Part shown: one piece after another, positions 1 through 7,568 of the stretch
Layout: each line of letters begins with the position of its first letter
How positions within the stretch are numbered: the stretch's first letter is position 1
IMG/VR virus record: IMGVR_UViG_3300044624_000440
Location: 1-51,957 of that record
Direction: 5' to 3' (one strand)
DNA from: a virus
Length of the DNA stretch: 51,957 nt
Program-made: the position numbers and the translations under genes
Notes under the pieces: model-generated
Told to the model about the DNA's origin: nothing
Seen by the model: only the letters and a program-made list of their open reading frames with translations
The model's database searches: none

Positions 1-123
1 GAGGCCAAATACAACCCCAACGTCGAGCTGTGCATTGCACTGGGCGAGAAGCTGGACCGTGCCGTGCGTAAGATACAGGACTATCGCTACGACTACGATG
101 TCCAACACTATGACTGCGACTAG
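1..123 (+). CDS. 3' end of an unidentified phage gene (partial)
   Basis: An open frame runs from the first base of the window to a TAG at 121-123 and gives 40 residues ending YDVQHYDCD. The start lies outside the window. The tail is rich in charged and tyrosine residues. I do not recognise a family. It runs in the same direction as the replication block that follows and is separated from it by a 128-base gap with promoter-like and palindromic sequence, so it probably ends an upstream transcription unit. Confidence 0.5.
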   Translation, partial: EAKYNPNVELCIALGEKLDRAVRKIQDYRYDYDVQHYDCD

Positions 124-143
124 CAGCGCATGGCCAAAACCTA

Positions 144-171
144 TTGACTTAGACACTAAACTGTGTTAAAT
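144..171 (+). promoter_or_regulatory. Candidate sigma70-type promoter upstream of the AAA+/VWA cassette
   Basis: TTGACT at 144-149 is followed after 16 bases by TTAAAT at 166-171, with TGTG just before the second hexamer resembling an extended -10. It sits in the 124-251 gap, one of the longest on the + strand, and is placed so that the leader would contain the dyad at 212-229. Read by eye only. Confidence 0.4.
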
Positions 172-205
172 TAAAAAGAAAAAAAGTTCGAGTTTCAGCA
201 AAGGC

Positions 206-238
206 AACCAAGCGTGGCACGTGCCACGCATATCTAAG
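206..238 (+). promoter_or_regulatory. Leader block 1 with an 18-base perfect palindrome
   Basis: The perfect palindrome GCGTGGCACGTGCCACGC fills 212-229, preceded by AACCAA (206-211) and followed by ATATCTAAG. The 33-base block recurs at 2555-2587 with four differences. Both copies end exactly 14 bases before an ATG. It could be a DNA operator for a dimeric regulator or an mRNA hairpin next to the ribosome binding site AAGGAG at 236-241. Confidence 0.7.
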
Positions 239-251
239 GAGTTAGATTACC

Positions 252-1316
252 ATGAGCACAATCAATTTTGGCAAGACCGTTTCGTTCGATGAGACAGTGA
301 ACCTCATTGCGCTATGCCCTGAGCTTAAGGTGCATGTCGAAGGTGAGCCGGGCATTGGAAAGTCTTCCATGTTGCCTGCTATAGCTAAGAAAGCTGGCAT
401 CGACCAATGGCTCTACATCGACGCAACCCAATACTCGACCGGCGACGGCGCAATGCCAGCGGTCAACCACGATACCAAGACATCCAGCTTCTACATCAAC
501 GAGCGGTTCGGCTTCCATACGGGCAAGCCTGTGGTCATATCGGTAGACGAGATGAGCAAGGCCATGCAGTCAGTGCAAAACGAGCTGCATACATTGTTCG
601 AGGAGAAACCCCGCTTCTACGGGTATGACCTGCCAGCGGGTAGCATCGTATACTCATCGGGTAACCTGAGTGGCGATGGCGTGGGCGACAAGACCAAGGA
701 CCACACCATCAACCGGCAGACCCGTGTCCGTCAACGCAAGCCAACTGCGACAGAGTGGATTCACAACTATGCTGTGAATAACGACGTAGAGGGAAGCCTT
801 ATCGCATGGTGCGACAAGAACCCCCAAGCGTTCGCAAGCTATCTGGATGAGGGGCAGGAGGACAATCACCTCATCTTCAACCCGCGCCGTGCGGGTAGGC
901 CGTTCTTCTCACCGCGTTCCGCTGCCAAGGCTAGCCACATCATCAAGCGTCGGCGTGAGATCGGAGCCAACGCCATGACCTGTGCGCTTATCGGCACTAT
1001 CGGTGAGCAAGCAGCGATGGACATAAGTGCGTATATCGAGCACCAGAATGAGCTACCTGCATGGCGCGACATCATCGAAAGTCCGCGTTCGGTCCATGTG
1101 CCAAGCTCTCCGGCTGCCGCGTCTGTGCTTGTGTTTGGTGCAGTGCAGCGGGTGGATGAGAGCAGCATCGACGCTGTGATGCAGTATCTTGAGCGGTTCA
1201 GTGTCAACTGGCAGGCAACCTTCTGCCTCACCCTAGCCAAGTCAGCCAAGCAGAAGATCGGCTTCCGCAACAGCAGCTTCACCAAGTGGGTAGCTGATAA
1301 CCAAGACCTGCTGTGA
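252..1316 (+). CDS. MoxR/CobS-like AAA+ ATPase
   Basis: The 354-residue product has a Walker A GEPGIGKS at residues 31-38 and a Walker B-like VVISVDEM with D99 and E100. This is the layout of MoxR/CobS-type AAA+ ATPases, which remodel protein partners carrying VWA domains. The next gene, 13 bases downstream, encodes exactly such a VWA protein, so the pair probably acts together. The start ATG has AAGGAG at 236-241. Related CobS-like ATPases are known from several groups of tailed phages; cobalt chelation is not implied, as no corrin genes are present. The protein remodelled, if any, is unknown. Confidence 0.8.
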   Translation: MSTINFGKTVSFDETVNLIALCPELKVHVEGEPGIGKSSMLPAIAKKAGIDQWLYIDATQYSTGDGAMPAVNHDTKTSSFYINERFGFHTGKPVVISVDEMSKAMQSVQNELHTLFEEKPRFYGYDLPAGSIVYSSGNLSGDGVGDKTKDHTINRQTRVRQRKPTATEWIHNYAVNNDVEGSLIAWCDKNPQAFASYLDEGQEDNHLIFNPRRAGRPFFSPRSAAKASHIIKRRREIGANAMTCALIGTIGEQAAMDISAYIEHQNELPAWRDIIESPRSVHVPSSPAAASVLVFGAVQRVDESSIDAVMQYLERFSVNWQATFCLTLAKSAKQKIGFRNSSFTKWVADNQDLL

Positions 1317-1329
1317 GAGGGGTAAGCAA

Positions 1330-2556
1330 ATGAACATGGTATCCAAATTCGACACGACTGAGCGTAAGCTCCAACGGGTTAAGATCAACCTGATGCGCGA
1401 CCCGCGATTTGCCTACTGGCGTGGCATCATGATGATCGGCACGACCAGCATCGACGATAACTTTCCTACTGCCTACACCGATGGGTGTAACGAGGTATAT
1501 GGACGGGCGTTCGTTGACTCGCAGGATGACAAGCAGGTGGCGTTCACTGTGCTGCATGAGAACCTGCACAAGATCGGGCGCGACCTGAGCCTATGGGGGA
1601 AGCTCTTTGCCGAGGACCCGCAGCTTGCCAACATGGCATGTGACTACCATCACAACCTGTTGCTTGTGGACATGGACCCGTTGGAAACTGTCATAAGATT
1701 TCCGACTACCCCTGACGGCAAGCGCATGGGCCTGCTCGATGAGCGGTTCCGTAAAATGGACGTGCCCGAAATCTTCCGCATACTTAAGCAGGAGAAGAAG
1801 GACAAGGAAGGCGCGTTCGCACCCAATGGCGATGGCGCGGCAGGCAAGGACAATTTCGACGAGCATGGCTGGGGTGATGCGAAGGCGCGCACCCAAGAAG
1901 AGAGTGACCAGCTAGCCAAGGAGATTGACCATGCCTTGCGTCAAGGTGAGGCGGAGCACCGCAAGGTCAATGGCGATAAGGCTGGCGACTTGGAGCGACA
2001 CTTCTCCGAGATGACCAAGCCCAAGATCGACTGGCGCACAGTGCTGGCTGAGTTCTGGCGGTCTTCATGTGCAGGTGCAGACGACAACACATGGCGTATG
2101 CCCAACCGTCGCTTTGTCGGTATGGATATTCTGCTACCCTCAACGATTTCGCAGCGTGTTGGACGTGGCGTAGTAGGTGTAGACACGTCAGGCTCCATCC
2201 AAAACGCAGAGGTCAACCTCATGCTGTCCGAGGTGGTCTATGTCGCAACCCATGCGCAGCCTGAGAAGCTCGACCTGCTATACTGGGATAGCGCAGTGGC
2301 ACGACATGAGACCTACGACGAGAACAATCTCGACACTCTCGTTACGTCTACCAAACCAGCAGGAGGCGGAGGCACCAGTCCGGCATGTGTCAAACGCTAT
2401 TTGACGCAGCACAAGATCGAGCCTGAGTTCATCATCATGCTGACCGATGGGTATGTGGACAGCTGGCCCGAGTTCGACTGCCCCACATTGTGGGTGGTCA
2501 CAACCAAAAACATAACCGCCCCAACAGGCACGACCATCTACCTCAACCGAGACTAA
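1330..2556 (+). CDS. VWA-domain protein with metallopeptidase-like N-terminal region
   Basis: The 408-residue protein has HENLH at residues 76-80, matching the HExxH zinc-binding pattern of the putative metallopeptidase domain found with VWA-like domains. After a charged, lysine-rich linker (about 150-230) comes a VWA domain with the MIDAS motif DTSGS at 285-289, a downstream GGGGTSP and a LTDGYVD segment. MoxR-type ATPases typically work on VWA partners, and the ATPase gene lies immediately upstream. An upstream AGGGG and AGCAA precede the ATG; a second ATG six bases on is possible. Whether the peptidase-like site is active cannot be judged from sequence alone. Confidence 0.75.
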   Translation: MNMVSKFDTTERKLQRVKINLMRDPRFAYWRGIMMIGTTSIDDNFPTAYTDGCNEVYGRAFVDSQDDKQVAFTVLHENLHKIGRDLSLWGKLFAEDPQLANMACDYHHNLLLVDMDPLETVIRFPTTPDGKRMGLLDERFRKMDVPEIFRILKQEKKDKEGAFAPNGDGAAGKDNFDEHGWGDAKARTQEESDQLAKEIDHALRQGEAEHRKVNGDKAGDLERHFSEMTKPKIDWRTVLAEFWRSSCAGADDNTWRMPNRRFVGMDILLPSTISQRVGRGVVGVDTSGSIQNAEVNLMLSEVVYVATHAQPEKLDLLYWDSAVARHETYDENNLDTLVTSTKPAGGGGTSPACVKRYLTQHKIEPEFIIMLTDGYVDSWPEFDCPTLWVVTTKNITAPTGTTIYLNRD

Positions 2557-2587
2557 CCAACCGTGGCATATGCCACGCATAGCTAAG
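2555..2587 (+). promoter_or_regulatory. Leader block 2 with a 16-base perfect palindrome
   Basis: CGTGGCATATGCCACG at 2562-2577 is a perfect palindrome inside a 33-base block matching 206-238. The two central bases differ between copies (CG at 220-221, TA here), yet both remain palindromic. The block ends 14 bases before the ATG at 2601, the same distance as in copy 1. It separates the VWA gene from the third gene of the cassette. Confidence 0.7.
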
Positions 2588-2600
2588 TAGGAGCAAATCA

Positions 2601-3455
2601 ATGAGCATTTCATCTTCATCAATTCTCGTAGAGCTTAACATCTCTGTATGGACCGCTAACAAGCTGGACAAGCGGATCACCAACGACGTGCTGGTGTCCA
2701 ACGGTGCAACCAAGGCCGATGCTGGGCAATTCCGCAAGAACCTCATGTCCGGTTCAACCCTTCGCAAAGACATTGCTGACTTCGCAGCAAGCTGCCGACT
2801 ATGGCATAACACCATGACGCTGCCTTGGGCTGACCGAGGTCCGCGCCTTCTGCCTACTAGCTTATTCTTTGACTACAAGACTGAGCTTAACAAGCGCAAG
2901 GCGCGGTTCGACCATATGGTAGAGCACTTCGAGCGTGAATATCCGCAGCTATGTGCCGATGCACCTATGCACCTTGGCGCTATGTATGACCCCGCAGATT
3001 ATCCGAGCGTCAATGAGATGCGCAGCAAGTTCGGCTTCCGCACTGTGTTCACCCCGCTGCCTGAGGCTGGCGACTTCCGCTTGGACATTGCCAATGATGA
3101 CTTGGAGCTAATGAAGCAGCAGTATGAGACCGCGCTCAACGAGCGTGTCGGTGAGGCTATGCAGTCGCAGTGGGACAAGCTGCACGACATGGTGGCGCGC
3201 ATGAGTGACAAGCTGGTCGAGCCTGATGGTGACGACAAGCGCCGCTGGCATGATACGTTCATCACCAACGCCCGTGAGATGTGCTCGATGCTTACGCACC
3301 TCAACGTGACCAAAGACCCCAAGCTGGAGGAAGCGCGGCGCAAGCTGGAGCTAGCAGTGCATGGCGTAGACATTGAGGACATCAAGGACGACGCCGTTGT
3401 CCGTGAGGATGTGAAGGAGAAGCTCGATGCCATCCTCAAAGACTATGAGTGGTGA
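2601..3455 (+). CDS. Conserved phage protein of the AAA+/VWA cassette, possibly DUF3150-like
   Basis: This 284-residue acidic, mostly helical protein begins MSISSSSILVELNIS, followed by a WTANKLDKR segment and a central segment with RLLPTS and PADYPSV. Similar proteins sit beside MoxR-like ATPases and VWA proteins in other phages and in mobile elements, where DUF3150 is the usual label; I make that link from memory and tentatively. The C-terminal half (about 170-284) is highly charged and probably coiled coil. It has its own AGGAGCAAA site at 2589-2597 and shares the leader block with the ATPase gene, which suggests common control. Its biochemical role is unknown. Confidence 0.6.
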   Translation: MSISSSSILVELNISVWTANKLDKRITNDVLVSNGATKADAGQFRKNLMSGSTLRKDIADFAASCRLWHNTMTLPWADRGPRLLPTSLFFDYKTELNKRKARFDHMVEHFEREYPQLCADAPMHLGAMYDPADYPSVNEMRSKFGFRTVFTPLPEAGDFRLDIANDDLELMKQQYETALNERVGEAMQSQWDKLHDMVARMSDKLVEPDGDDKRRWHDTFITNAREMCSMLTHLNVTKDPKLEEARRKLELAVHGVDIEDIKDDAVVREDVKEKLDAILKDYEW

Positions 3456-3459
3456 GGGG

Positions 3460-3624
3460 ATGACCATCGACAAGGTGGAGTTGAGGTGGACCGACAGAGG
3501 CAACAAGATGTTCTACGTCTACTACACCCGTGCGGACGGCTCATGCTGGGTAATGCGCCACTGGGCGCGAGATGAGCTGGACGCATACACTATCGCAATA
3601 CGTATCTTAGAAGGAGCAAGCTAA
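3460..3624 (+). CDS. Small conserved hypothetical protein
   Basis: I chose the ATG at 3460, giving 54 residues starting MTIDKVELRW, because GAGGGG lies just before it; an in-frame ATG at 3427 would overlap the previous gene by 29 bases. The product looks like a small beta-rich protein with many aromatics (MFYVYYTRAD, CWVMRHW). The stop overlaps the next start by one base (TAATG), so translation of the two is probably coupled. No family recognised. Confidence 0.5.
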   Translation: MTIDKVELRWTDRGNKMFYVYYTRADGSCWVMRHWARDELDAYTIAIRILEGAS

Positions 3625-4478
3625 TGACTATCGACTATTCCAAATTTACCTACCCCAAGCTGCACAACTACAGCAATGTGGTCAACGAGCTGAAGAAGGA
3701 CCATCAACCCTACCCGTCCGTCGTGCATCCCATGGCGATGCCATTGATCGACAAGCTGGCACTGCGTCACCCCGAGTGGAGTATCGTGGGCTATGAGAGC
3801 ATAAACATGCCGAATGCAGGGGCGTATGTGGTGAAGCGCTTCCGCATATATGACGGGCTGGATGAAGTAGGCACGGTGATGTATTCTAACTGGCGCGACG
3901 AGGATAAGTTCGAGATCAGGAACCCTCGCATATACAAGAGTATGACTAGCCGAGGCTACAAGTCTACCAAGGACGTAGGCAAGGCGCTCAAGATCATCGA
4001 GGAGTTCTTCTCTGCCAAGACCCTTGACGAGCGAGTGATGGAAGCGCGCAGTAGGATCGACTCTGCTATCAATAACGCTGAGTGGAATGCGCGCAGGGCG
4101 TTCGAGAAGACATGGAGCGACCTGACCCCCGCTCTAGCTGCCTATCTGACCCTCAATCTGGATAGGATACGTCCTACGCTAGAAGCGTTTGGCGCACCGG
4201 CTTCCGCTCTCGATGAGATAACCGAGCGCAGCGAGAATAGGAAGATAACCAAGCGTGTCCACACGGCGCACGGCACAGACAAGGGCGTTGCCATCATGCT
4301 GCATGGAGACAGATATGTGGTAGACCGTGGGACTGGCAATGTGGAGACCCTGACACTGTCGCAGCTTAGTGAGGACATGCGCAGCAAGCTAGGTGTGCTC
4401 AAGATGGTAGAAGACGGGCAGGTCATCGACGACTTTGGTATACGCGTCAATCCGACCACATTCTACCTGCTACCGTAA
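3624..4478 (+). CDS. Hypothetical phage protein
   Basis: The 284-residue product starts at an ATG preceded by AGGAGCAAG (3612-3620) that also overlaps the upstream stop. The N-terminal half (about 1-130) looks like a mixed alpha/beta fold, followed by a helical, charged stretch around 135-210 and a beta-rich C-terminus ending NPTTFYLLP. No catalytic motif is visible. It is the last gene before a gap with a promoter-like element at 4484, so it probably closes the first early transcription unit. Function unknown. Confidence 0.55.
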   Translation: MTIDYSKFTYPKLHNYSNVVNELKKDHQPYPSVVHPMAMPLIDKLALRHPEWSIVGYESINMPNAGAYVVKRFRIYDGLDEVGTVMYSNWRDEDKFEIRNPRIYKSMTSRGYKSTKDVGKALKIIEEFFSAKTLDERVMEARSRIDSAINNAEWNARRAFEKTWSDLTPALAAYLTLNLDRIRPTLEAFGAPASALDEITERSENRKITKRVHTAHGTDKGVAIMLHGDRYVVDRGTGNVETLTLSQLSEDMRSKLGVLKMVEDGQVIDDFGIRVNPTTFYLLP

Positions 4479-4483
4479 CACCC

Positions 4484-4498
4484 TTGACAAAGTATAAT
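4484..4498 (+). promoter_or_regulatory. Promoter-like element with closely spaced hexamers, copy 1
   Basis: TTGACAAAGTATAAT holds a perfect -35-like hexamer (4484-4489) and a perfect -10-like hexamer (4493-4498) only three bases apart. The same arrangement occurs at 13431-13445. Both copies lie in the short gaps that open a new gene group. A normal 17-base spacing would put the -10 near 4507, where only a weak TAATTC is seen. Confidence 0.45.
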
Positions 4499-4532
4499 GG
4501 GAATGTAATTCTTATCGCCAAGGAGCAAACAT

Positions 4533-4880
4533 ATGGCAAAGACCCCCGAGAAGGTCGTCAAAGATAAGGTTGTGTCTATCCTCAAAGCAGAGGGCGCATA
4601 CTACTTTTTTCCGGCGACACATGGATATGGACGCAGTGGCGTCCCTGATATCGTAGCCTGTGTAAACGGGCAGTTTCTAGCTATCGAGTGTAAGGCTGGG
4701 AACAACAAGCTCACCGCACTGCAAGAGCGAGAGCTTACGGGCATAATCAACGCCAAGGGCGTTGCGGTAATCATCAATGAGGAGAACTGGGGGACTGTGC
4801 CTGCCCTAGTGCAATGGCTGAAGTCGGGAACTGTCATGAAGGGAGATGGGTTTGTGCATAAGTTGAAGGGGCAACCATGA
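4533..4880 (+). CDS. VRR-NUC domain nuclease
   Basis: The 115-residue protein has the compact PD-(D/E)XK core of VRR-NUC nucleases: a GVPD segment with D39, then E52 and K54 in IECKAG, and Q64 shortly after. Members cut branched or recombination DNA structures, and phages use them in replication, recombination or packaging. It starts at an ATG with AGGAGCAAAC at 4521-4530, directly after the promoter-like element at 4484-4498. The length is typical of stand-alone phage VRR-NUC proteins. Substrate is not deducible. Confidence 0.85.
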   Translation: MAKTPEKVVKDKVVSILKAEGAYYFFPATHGYGRSGVPDIVACVNGQFLAIECKAGNNKLTALQERELTGIINAKGVAVIINEENWGTVPALVQWLKSGTVMKGDGFVHKLKGQP

Positions 4881-5098
4881 TAAACGCAATAGTCGAGATG
4901 GATATCCTCAAGGAAGCCGCTGATGCTCTGCAGGAGCATGACAAGCGGAAGCAGGCAGTAAGGGAGTCGGACGAGGTGCTTCGTGCCCTGTGCCGACGCT
5001 GGGGCGAGGCCGCTGGCCTATGGGGTGTTTCACCTACGCACCTACGCAGAGCATGTGAGGCGCGAGGTCTGTTGAACGAAGGAGCAACTGATGTCTGA
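4877..5098 (+). CDS. Small helical hypothetical protein
   Basis: The 73-residue product starts at an ATG overlapping the VRR-NUC stop (ATGA), so the two are probably coupled. It is charged and helical; the C-terminal part (about 40-68, with WGVSPTHLRRACEARG) has the look of a small helix-turn-helix, but I cannot assign a family. It overlaps the next gene by eight bases. Confidence 0.5.
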   Translation: MINAIVEMDILKEAADALQEHDKRKQAVRESDEVLRALCRRWGEAAGLWGVSPTHLRRACEARGLLNEGATDV

Positions 5099-5441
5099 CT
5101 TTGTTGAGTGGAACCCGAAGCATCACGGCCACAAGCCATTGCACTGGACGCCTGATATGCTGACTAGCGTAGACGGTAAGAACTTCGTGCGCCAGCCAAG
5201 CTGGGCATGGATCGCTGGCTCGACCTACTACGTGCCACATGAGGCTGTGGGAATGGTGCGCGATGCGTCCCCTAAGATCATTACCACGGAAACACCACCC
5301 GACGATTGGATTTTGCTCAAAGCTGCGGAGCTGAGTGACACATGGTGCCGCAGCGTTGAATGGCTACGCGAGTTATATCAGGCTAGTGGCTCGTTCCGCG
5401 CCCTCTGCGACATGATCCAGAAATACGAGAAGCAACCATGA
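5091..5441 (+). CDS. Hypothetical phage protein
   Basis: The 116-residue product has AGGAGCAAC at 5080-5088 before its ATG. It is rich in tryptophan (HWTPDM, SWAWIAG, DDWILL, DTWCRS) and histidine near the N-terminus. No catalytic motif is recognised. It overlaps neighbours on both sides by a few bases (8 upstream, 4 downstream), in a chain of coupled small genes between the nuclease and the DNA polymerase. Confidence 0.5.
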   Translation: MSDFVEWNPKHHGHKPLHWTPDMLTSVDGKNFVRQPSWAWIAGSTYYVPHEAVGMVRDASPKIITTETPPDDWILLKAAELSDTWCRSVEWLRELYQASGSFRALCDMIQKYEKQP

Positions 5442-5668
5442 GTGACTACGGCGACCAGTGCCGAGAACTGCGCGATGCGAAGCGGGAGAGCCGTGCAAAA
5501 TACGGTGAGCCTTGTCCGGTATGCCTAAAGAAATTGCCGAAAGCTAACCCGTCTATTCTGCTACCGCAGCAGGTCTGCAAAATTCACAAATACCGAGACC
5601 CGCGCCCTTATGATTACGCAAAAACTATGTGGGGCGTAGCTGGTTACGAGAGGGAAAAGCGACCATGA
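5438..5668 (+). CDS. Small putative zinc-binding protein
   Basis: The 76-residue protein has CPVC at residues 26-29 and a CKIH segment about 20 residues later, a pattern that could bind a zinc ion (recombination endonuclease VII-like and zinc-ribbon proteins look similar, but there is too little sequence to choose). Its ATG overlaps the upstream stop (ATGA) and its own stop overlaps the next start. Role unknown. Confidence 0.5.
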   Translation: MSDYGDQCRELRDAKRESRAKYGEPCPVCLKKLPKANPSILLPQQVCKIHKYRDPRPYDYAKTMWGVAGYEREKRP

Positions 5669-5742
5669 CCCTGCGGCAATTCCTCTGGGATAATTTTGGT
5701 TTCGACATCTACGAATGGGACGAGGGTGACCTGCGGTTCTAG
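5665..5742 (+). CDS. 25-residue mini-gene before the DNA polymerase
   Basis: ATG at 5665 overlaps the upstream TGA (ATGA), and the frame runs 25 codons (MTLRQFLWDNFGFD, then IYEWDEGDLRF) to TAG at 5740-5742. The stop abuts the polymerase ribosome binding site AGGAGCAAAC at 5741-5750. Without it there would be an 82-base gap in an otherwise tightly packed operon. It could be a real microprotein or mainly a translational coupler. Confidence 0.4.
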   Translation: MTLRQFLWDNFGFDIYEWDEGDLRF

Positions 5743-5750
5743 GAGCAAAC

Positions 5751-7568
5751 ATGAATATAATAACAATCGACTTCGAGACCTTTTACGACCGAGCCTTCTC
5801 GCTCTCCAAGGTAACTACCGAAGAATATATCCGCGACGATCTGTTTGAGGTTATCGGCGTAGCCGTAAAGGTGAATGACGGGGAGACCCAATGGTTCTCC
5901 GGCACCAAGATGCAAACCAAACGGTGGCTGGAGCAGTTCGACTGGGATAACAGCGTAGCTGTAGCTCACAATGCCATGTTCGACATGGCCATCCTTAACT
6001 GGATTTTTGGTATCCGGCCCAAGCGCATTGCGGACACCCTGTCCATGCTGCGCGCCATCGACGGACCTGATGCAGGTAATAGCCTAGCCAAGGCAGCCGA
6101 GCGCTATGGGCTGGGCAAGAAGGGCGACGAGGTTATCAATGCGCTGGGCAAAGGGCGACTGGACTTCACACCGGAAGAGCTACACCGCTACGGCCAGTAC
6201 TGCGTCAATGACGTACAGTTGACCTATGAGCTATTCAAGCAGCTAGCGAAGGGCTTCCCCCTCATAGAGCTACGTCTGATCGACCTGACCATCCGCATGT
6301 TCACGGAACCCGTGCTTGAGTTGGACAAGGACGCGCTTGAGAACCACCTGCTCGACGTGCAGATGAAAAAAGAGGCGCTCATGGCCAAGCTCAACTACGA
6401 GAAGGCCGACCTGATGAGCAACCCCAAGCTGGCTTCACTGCTTGAGTTCCACGGAGTCGCGGTGCCGATGAAGCTCAGCCCTGCAACGGGTAAGGAGACC
6501 CATGCCTTCGCCAAGAATGATGAGGCGTTCAAGGAGTTGTTGGAGCATGAAAACTCACAGGTGCAAGCTATCGTCGCTGCACGGCTAGGCGTTAAGTCTA
6601 CGCTAGAAGAGACAAGGACAGAGAGATTCATCCAGATTGCTGACCGGGGACCATTACCGATACCCCTACGCTACTATGCGGCACACACTGGACGCTGGGG
6701 TGGTGACGATAAGGTCAACATGCAGAACCTACCGCGCAAGTCACCACTGAAGAAAGCAGTCCGCGCACCGCATGGATATGTGTTCATCGACTGTGATAGC
6801 AGTCAGATCGAAGCGCGCACCTTGGCGTGGCTGGCTGGGCAGGATGACCTTGTTGCTGCCTTCGATGCCGGTGAGGACGTGTATAAGATCATGGCTTCTG
6901 CCATCTATGGCGTCCCTGTCGAGGAGGTGACAGACGACCAGCGGTTTGTTGGTAAGACTACCATCCTAGGTGCAGGCTATGGCATGGGGCCAGCCAAGTT
7001 CAAAGCACAGTTGAAAAACTTCGGTGTCGATATGGACCTAGAAGAGTGCACCCGCATCATCTTCGTATACCGCGCTACATATCCCAAGATACCTGCACTG
7101 TGGCGGCAGGCAGGGGAGGCTCTCAAAGCTATAGTTAGCAACCAGACCGCACCACTAGGTCGGGAGGGAGTGCTGACGGTGCGCGGTAGAGCCGGTATAT
7201 ACCTACCCAATGGCCTGAGGCTCCAATACCCCAACCTACGCTGGGTGAACAGGGGCGGTAAGCAAGAGATGGTCTACGACCAGAAGAAGGGTCGGGCTGT
7301 CCTCGATAGCCGCATCTACGGCGGTAAGCTGGTCGAGAATATCTGCCAAGCCTTGGCGCGTATTGTGATCGGTGAGCAGATGCTCAAGATCGCCAAGAAG
7401 CTACGTGTGGTGATGACGGTGCACGATGCCGTGGGCGCTATCGCGCTCGTAGAACAGGCCGATAAGGCACGGGCGTATGTCGAAGCCTGCATGCGGGTCA
7501 GACCAGAGTGGGCGGCAGGGTTGCCGCTGAATTGTGAGAGCAAAATAGGAGCAAGTTATGGCGGATGA
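5751..7568 (+). CDS. polA: Family A DNA polymerase with 3'-5' exonuclease domain
   Basis: The 605-residue enzyme is a replicative phage polymerase. The proofreading exonuclease is shown by D7-F-E9 (Exo I), AHNAMFDMAILN (Exo II) and YCVNDVQLTYE (Exo III). The polymerase domain has motif A with D347 and D349 in DCDSSQIEAR, motif B R398-x3-K402-x7-Y410, and motif C VHDA with D559. The residue matching E. coli Pol I Phe762 is Leu406, and the glutamate usually following HD in motif C is Ala560. There is no 5'-3' exonuclease domain. AGGAGCAAAC precedes the ATG and the 3' end overlaps the next gene by 11 bases. Confidence 0.95.
   Translation: MNIITIDFETFYDRAFSLSKVTTEEYIRDDLFEVIGVAVKVNDGETQWFSGTKMQTKRWLEQFDWDNSVAVAHNAMFDMAILNWIFGIRPKRIADTLSMLRAIDGPDAGNSLAKAAERYGLGKKGDEVINALGKGRLDFTPEELHRYGQYCVNDVQLTYELFKQLAKGFPLIELRLIDLTIRMFTEPVLELDKDALENHLLDVQMKKEALMAKLNYEKADLMSNPKLASLLEFHGVAVPMKLSPATGKETHAFAKNDEAFKELLEHENSQVQAIVAARLGVKSTLEETRTERFIQIADRGPLPIPLRYYAAHTGRWGGDDKVNMQNLPRKSPLKKAVRAPHGYVFIDCDSSQIEARTLAWLAGQDDLVAAFDAGEDVYKIMASAIYGVPVEEVTDDQRFVGKTTILGAGYGMGPAKFKAQLKNFGVDMDLEECTRIIFVYRATYPKIPALWRQAGEALKAIVSNQTAPLGREGVLTVRGRAGIYLPNGLRLQYPNLRWVNRGGKQEMVYDQKKGRAVLDSRIYGGKLVENICQALARIVIGEQMLKIAKKLRVVMTVHDAVGAIALVEQADKARAYVEACMRVRPEWAAGLPLNCESKIGASYGG

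Noticed and set aside
252-2556. Cobalt chelatase CobS/CobT function for the ATPase/VWA pair
   Set aside because: No other corrin or cobalamin genes are present, and MoxR/VWA pairs have many other roles.
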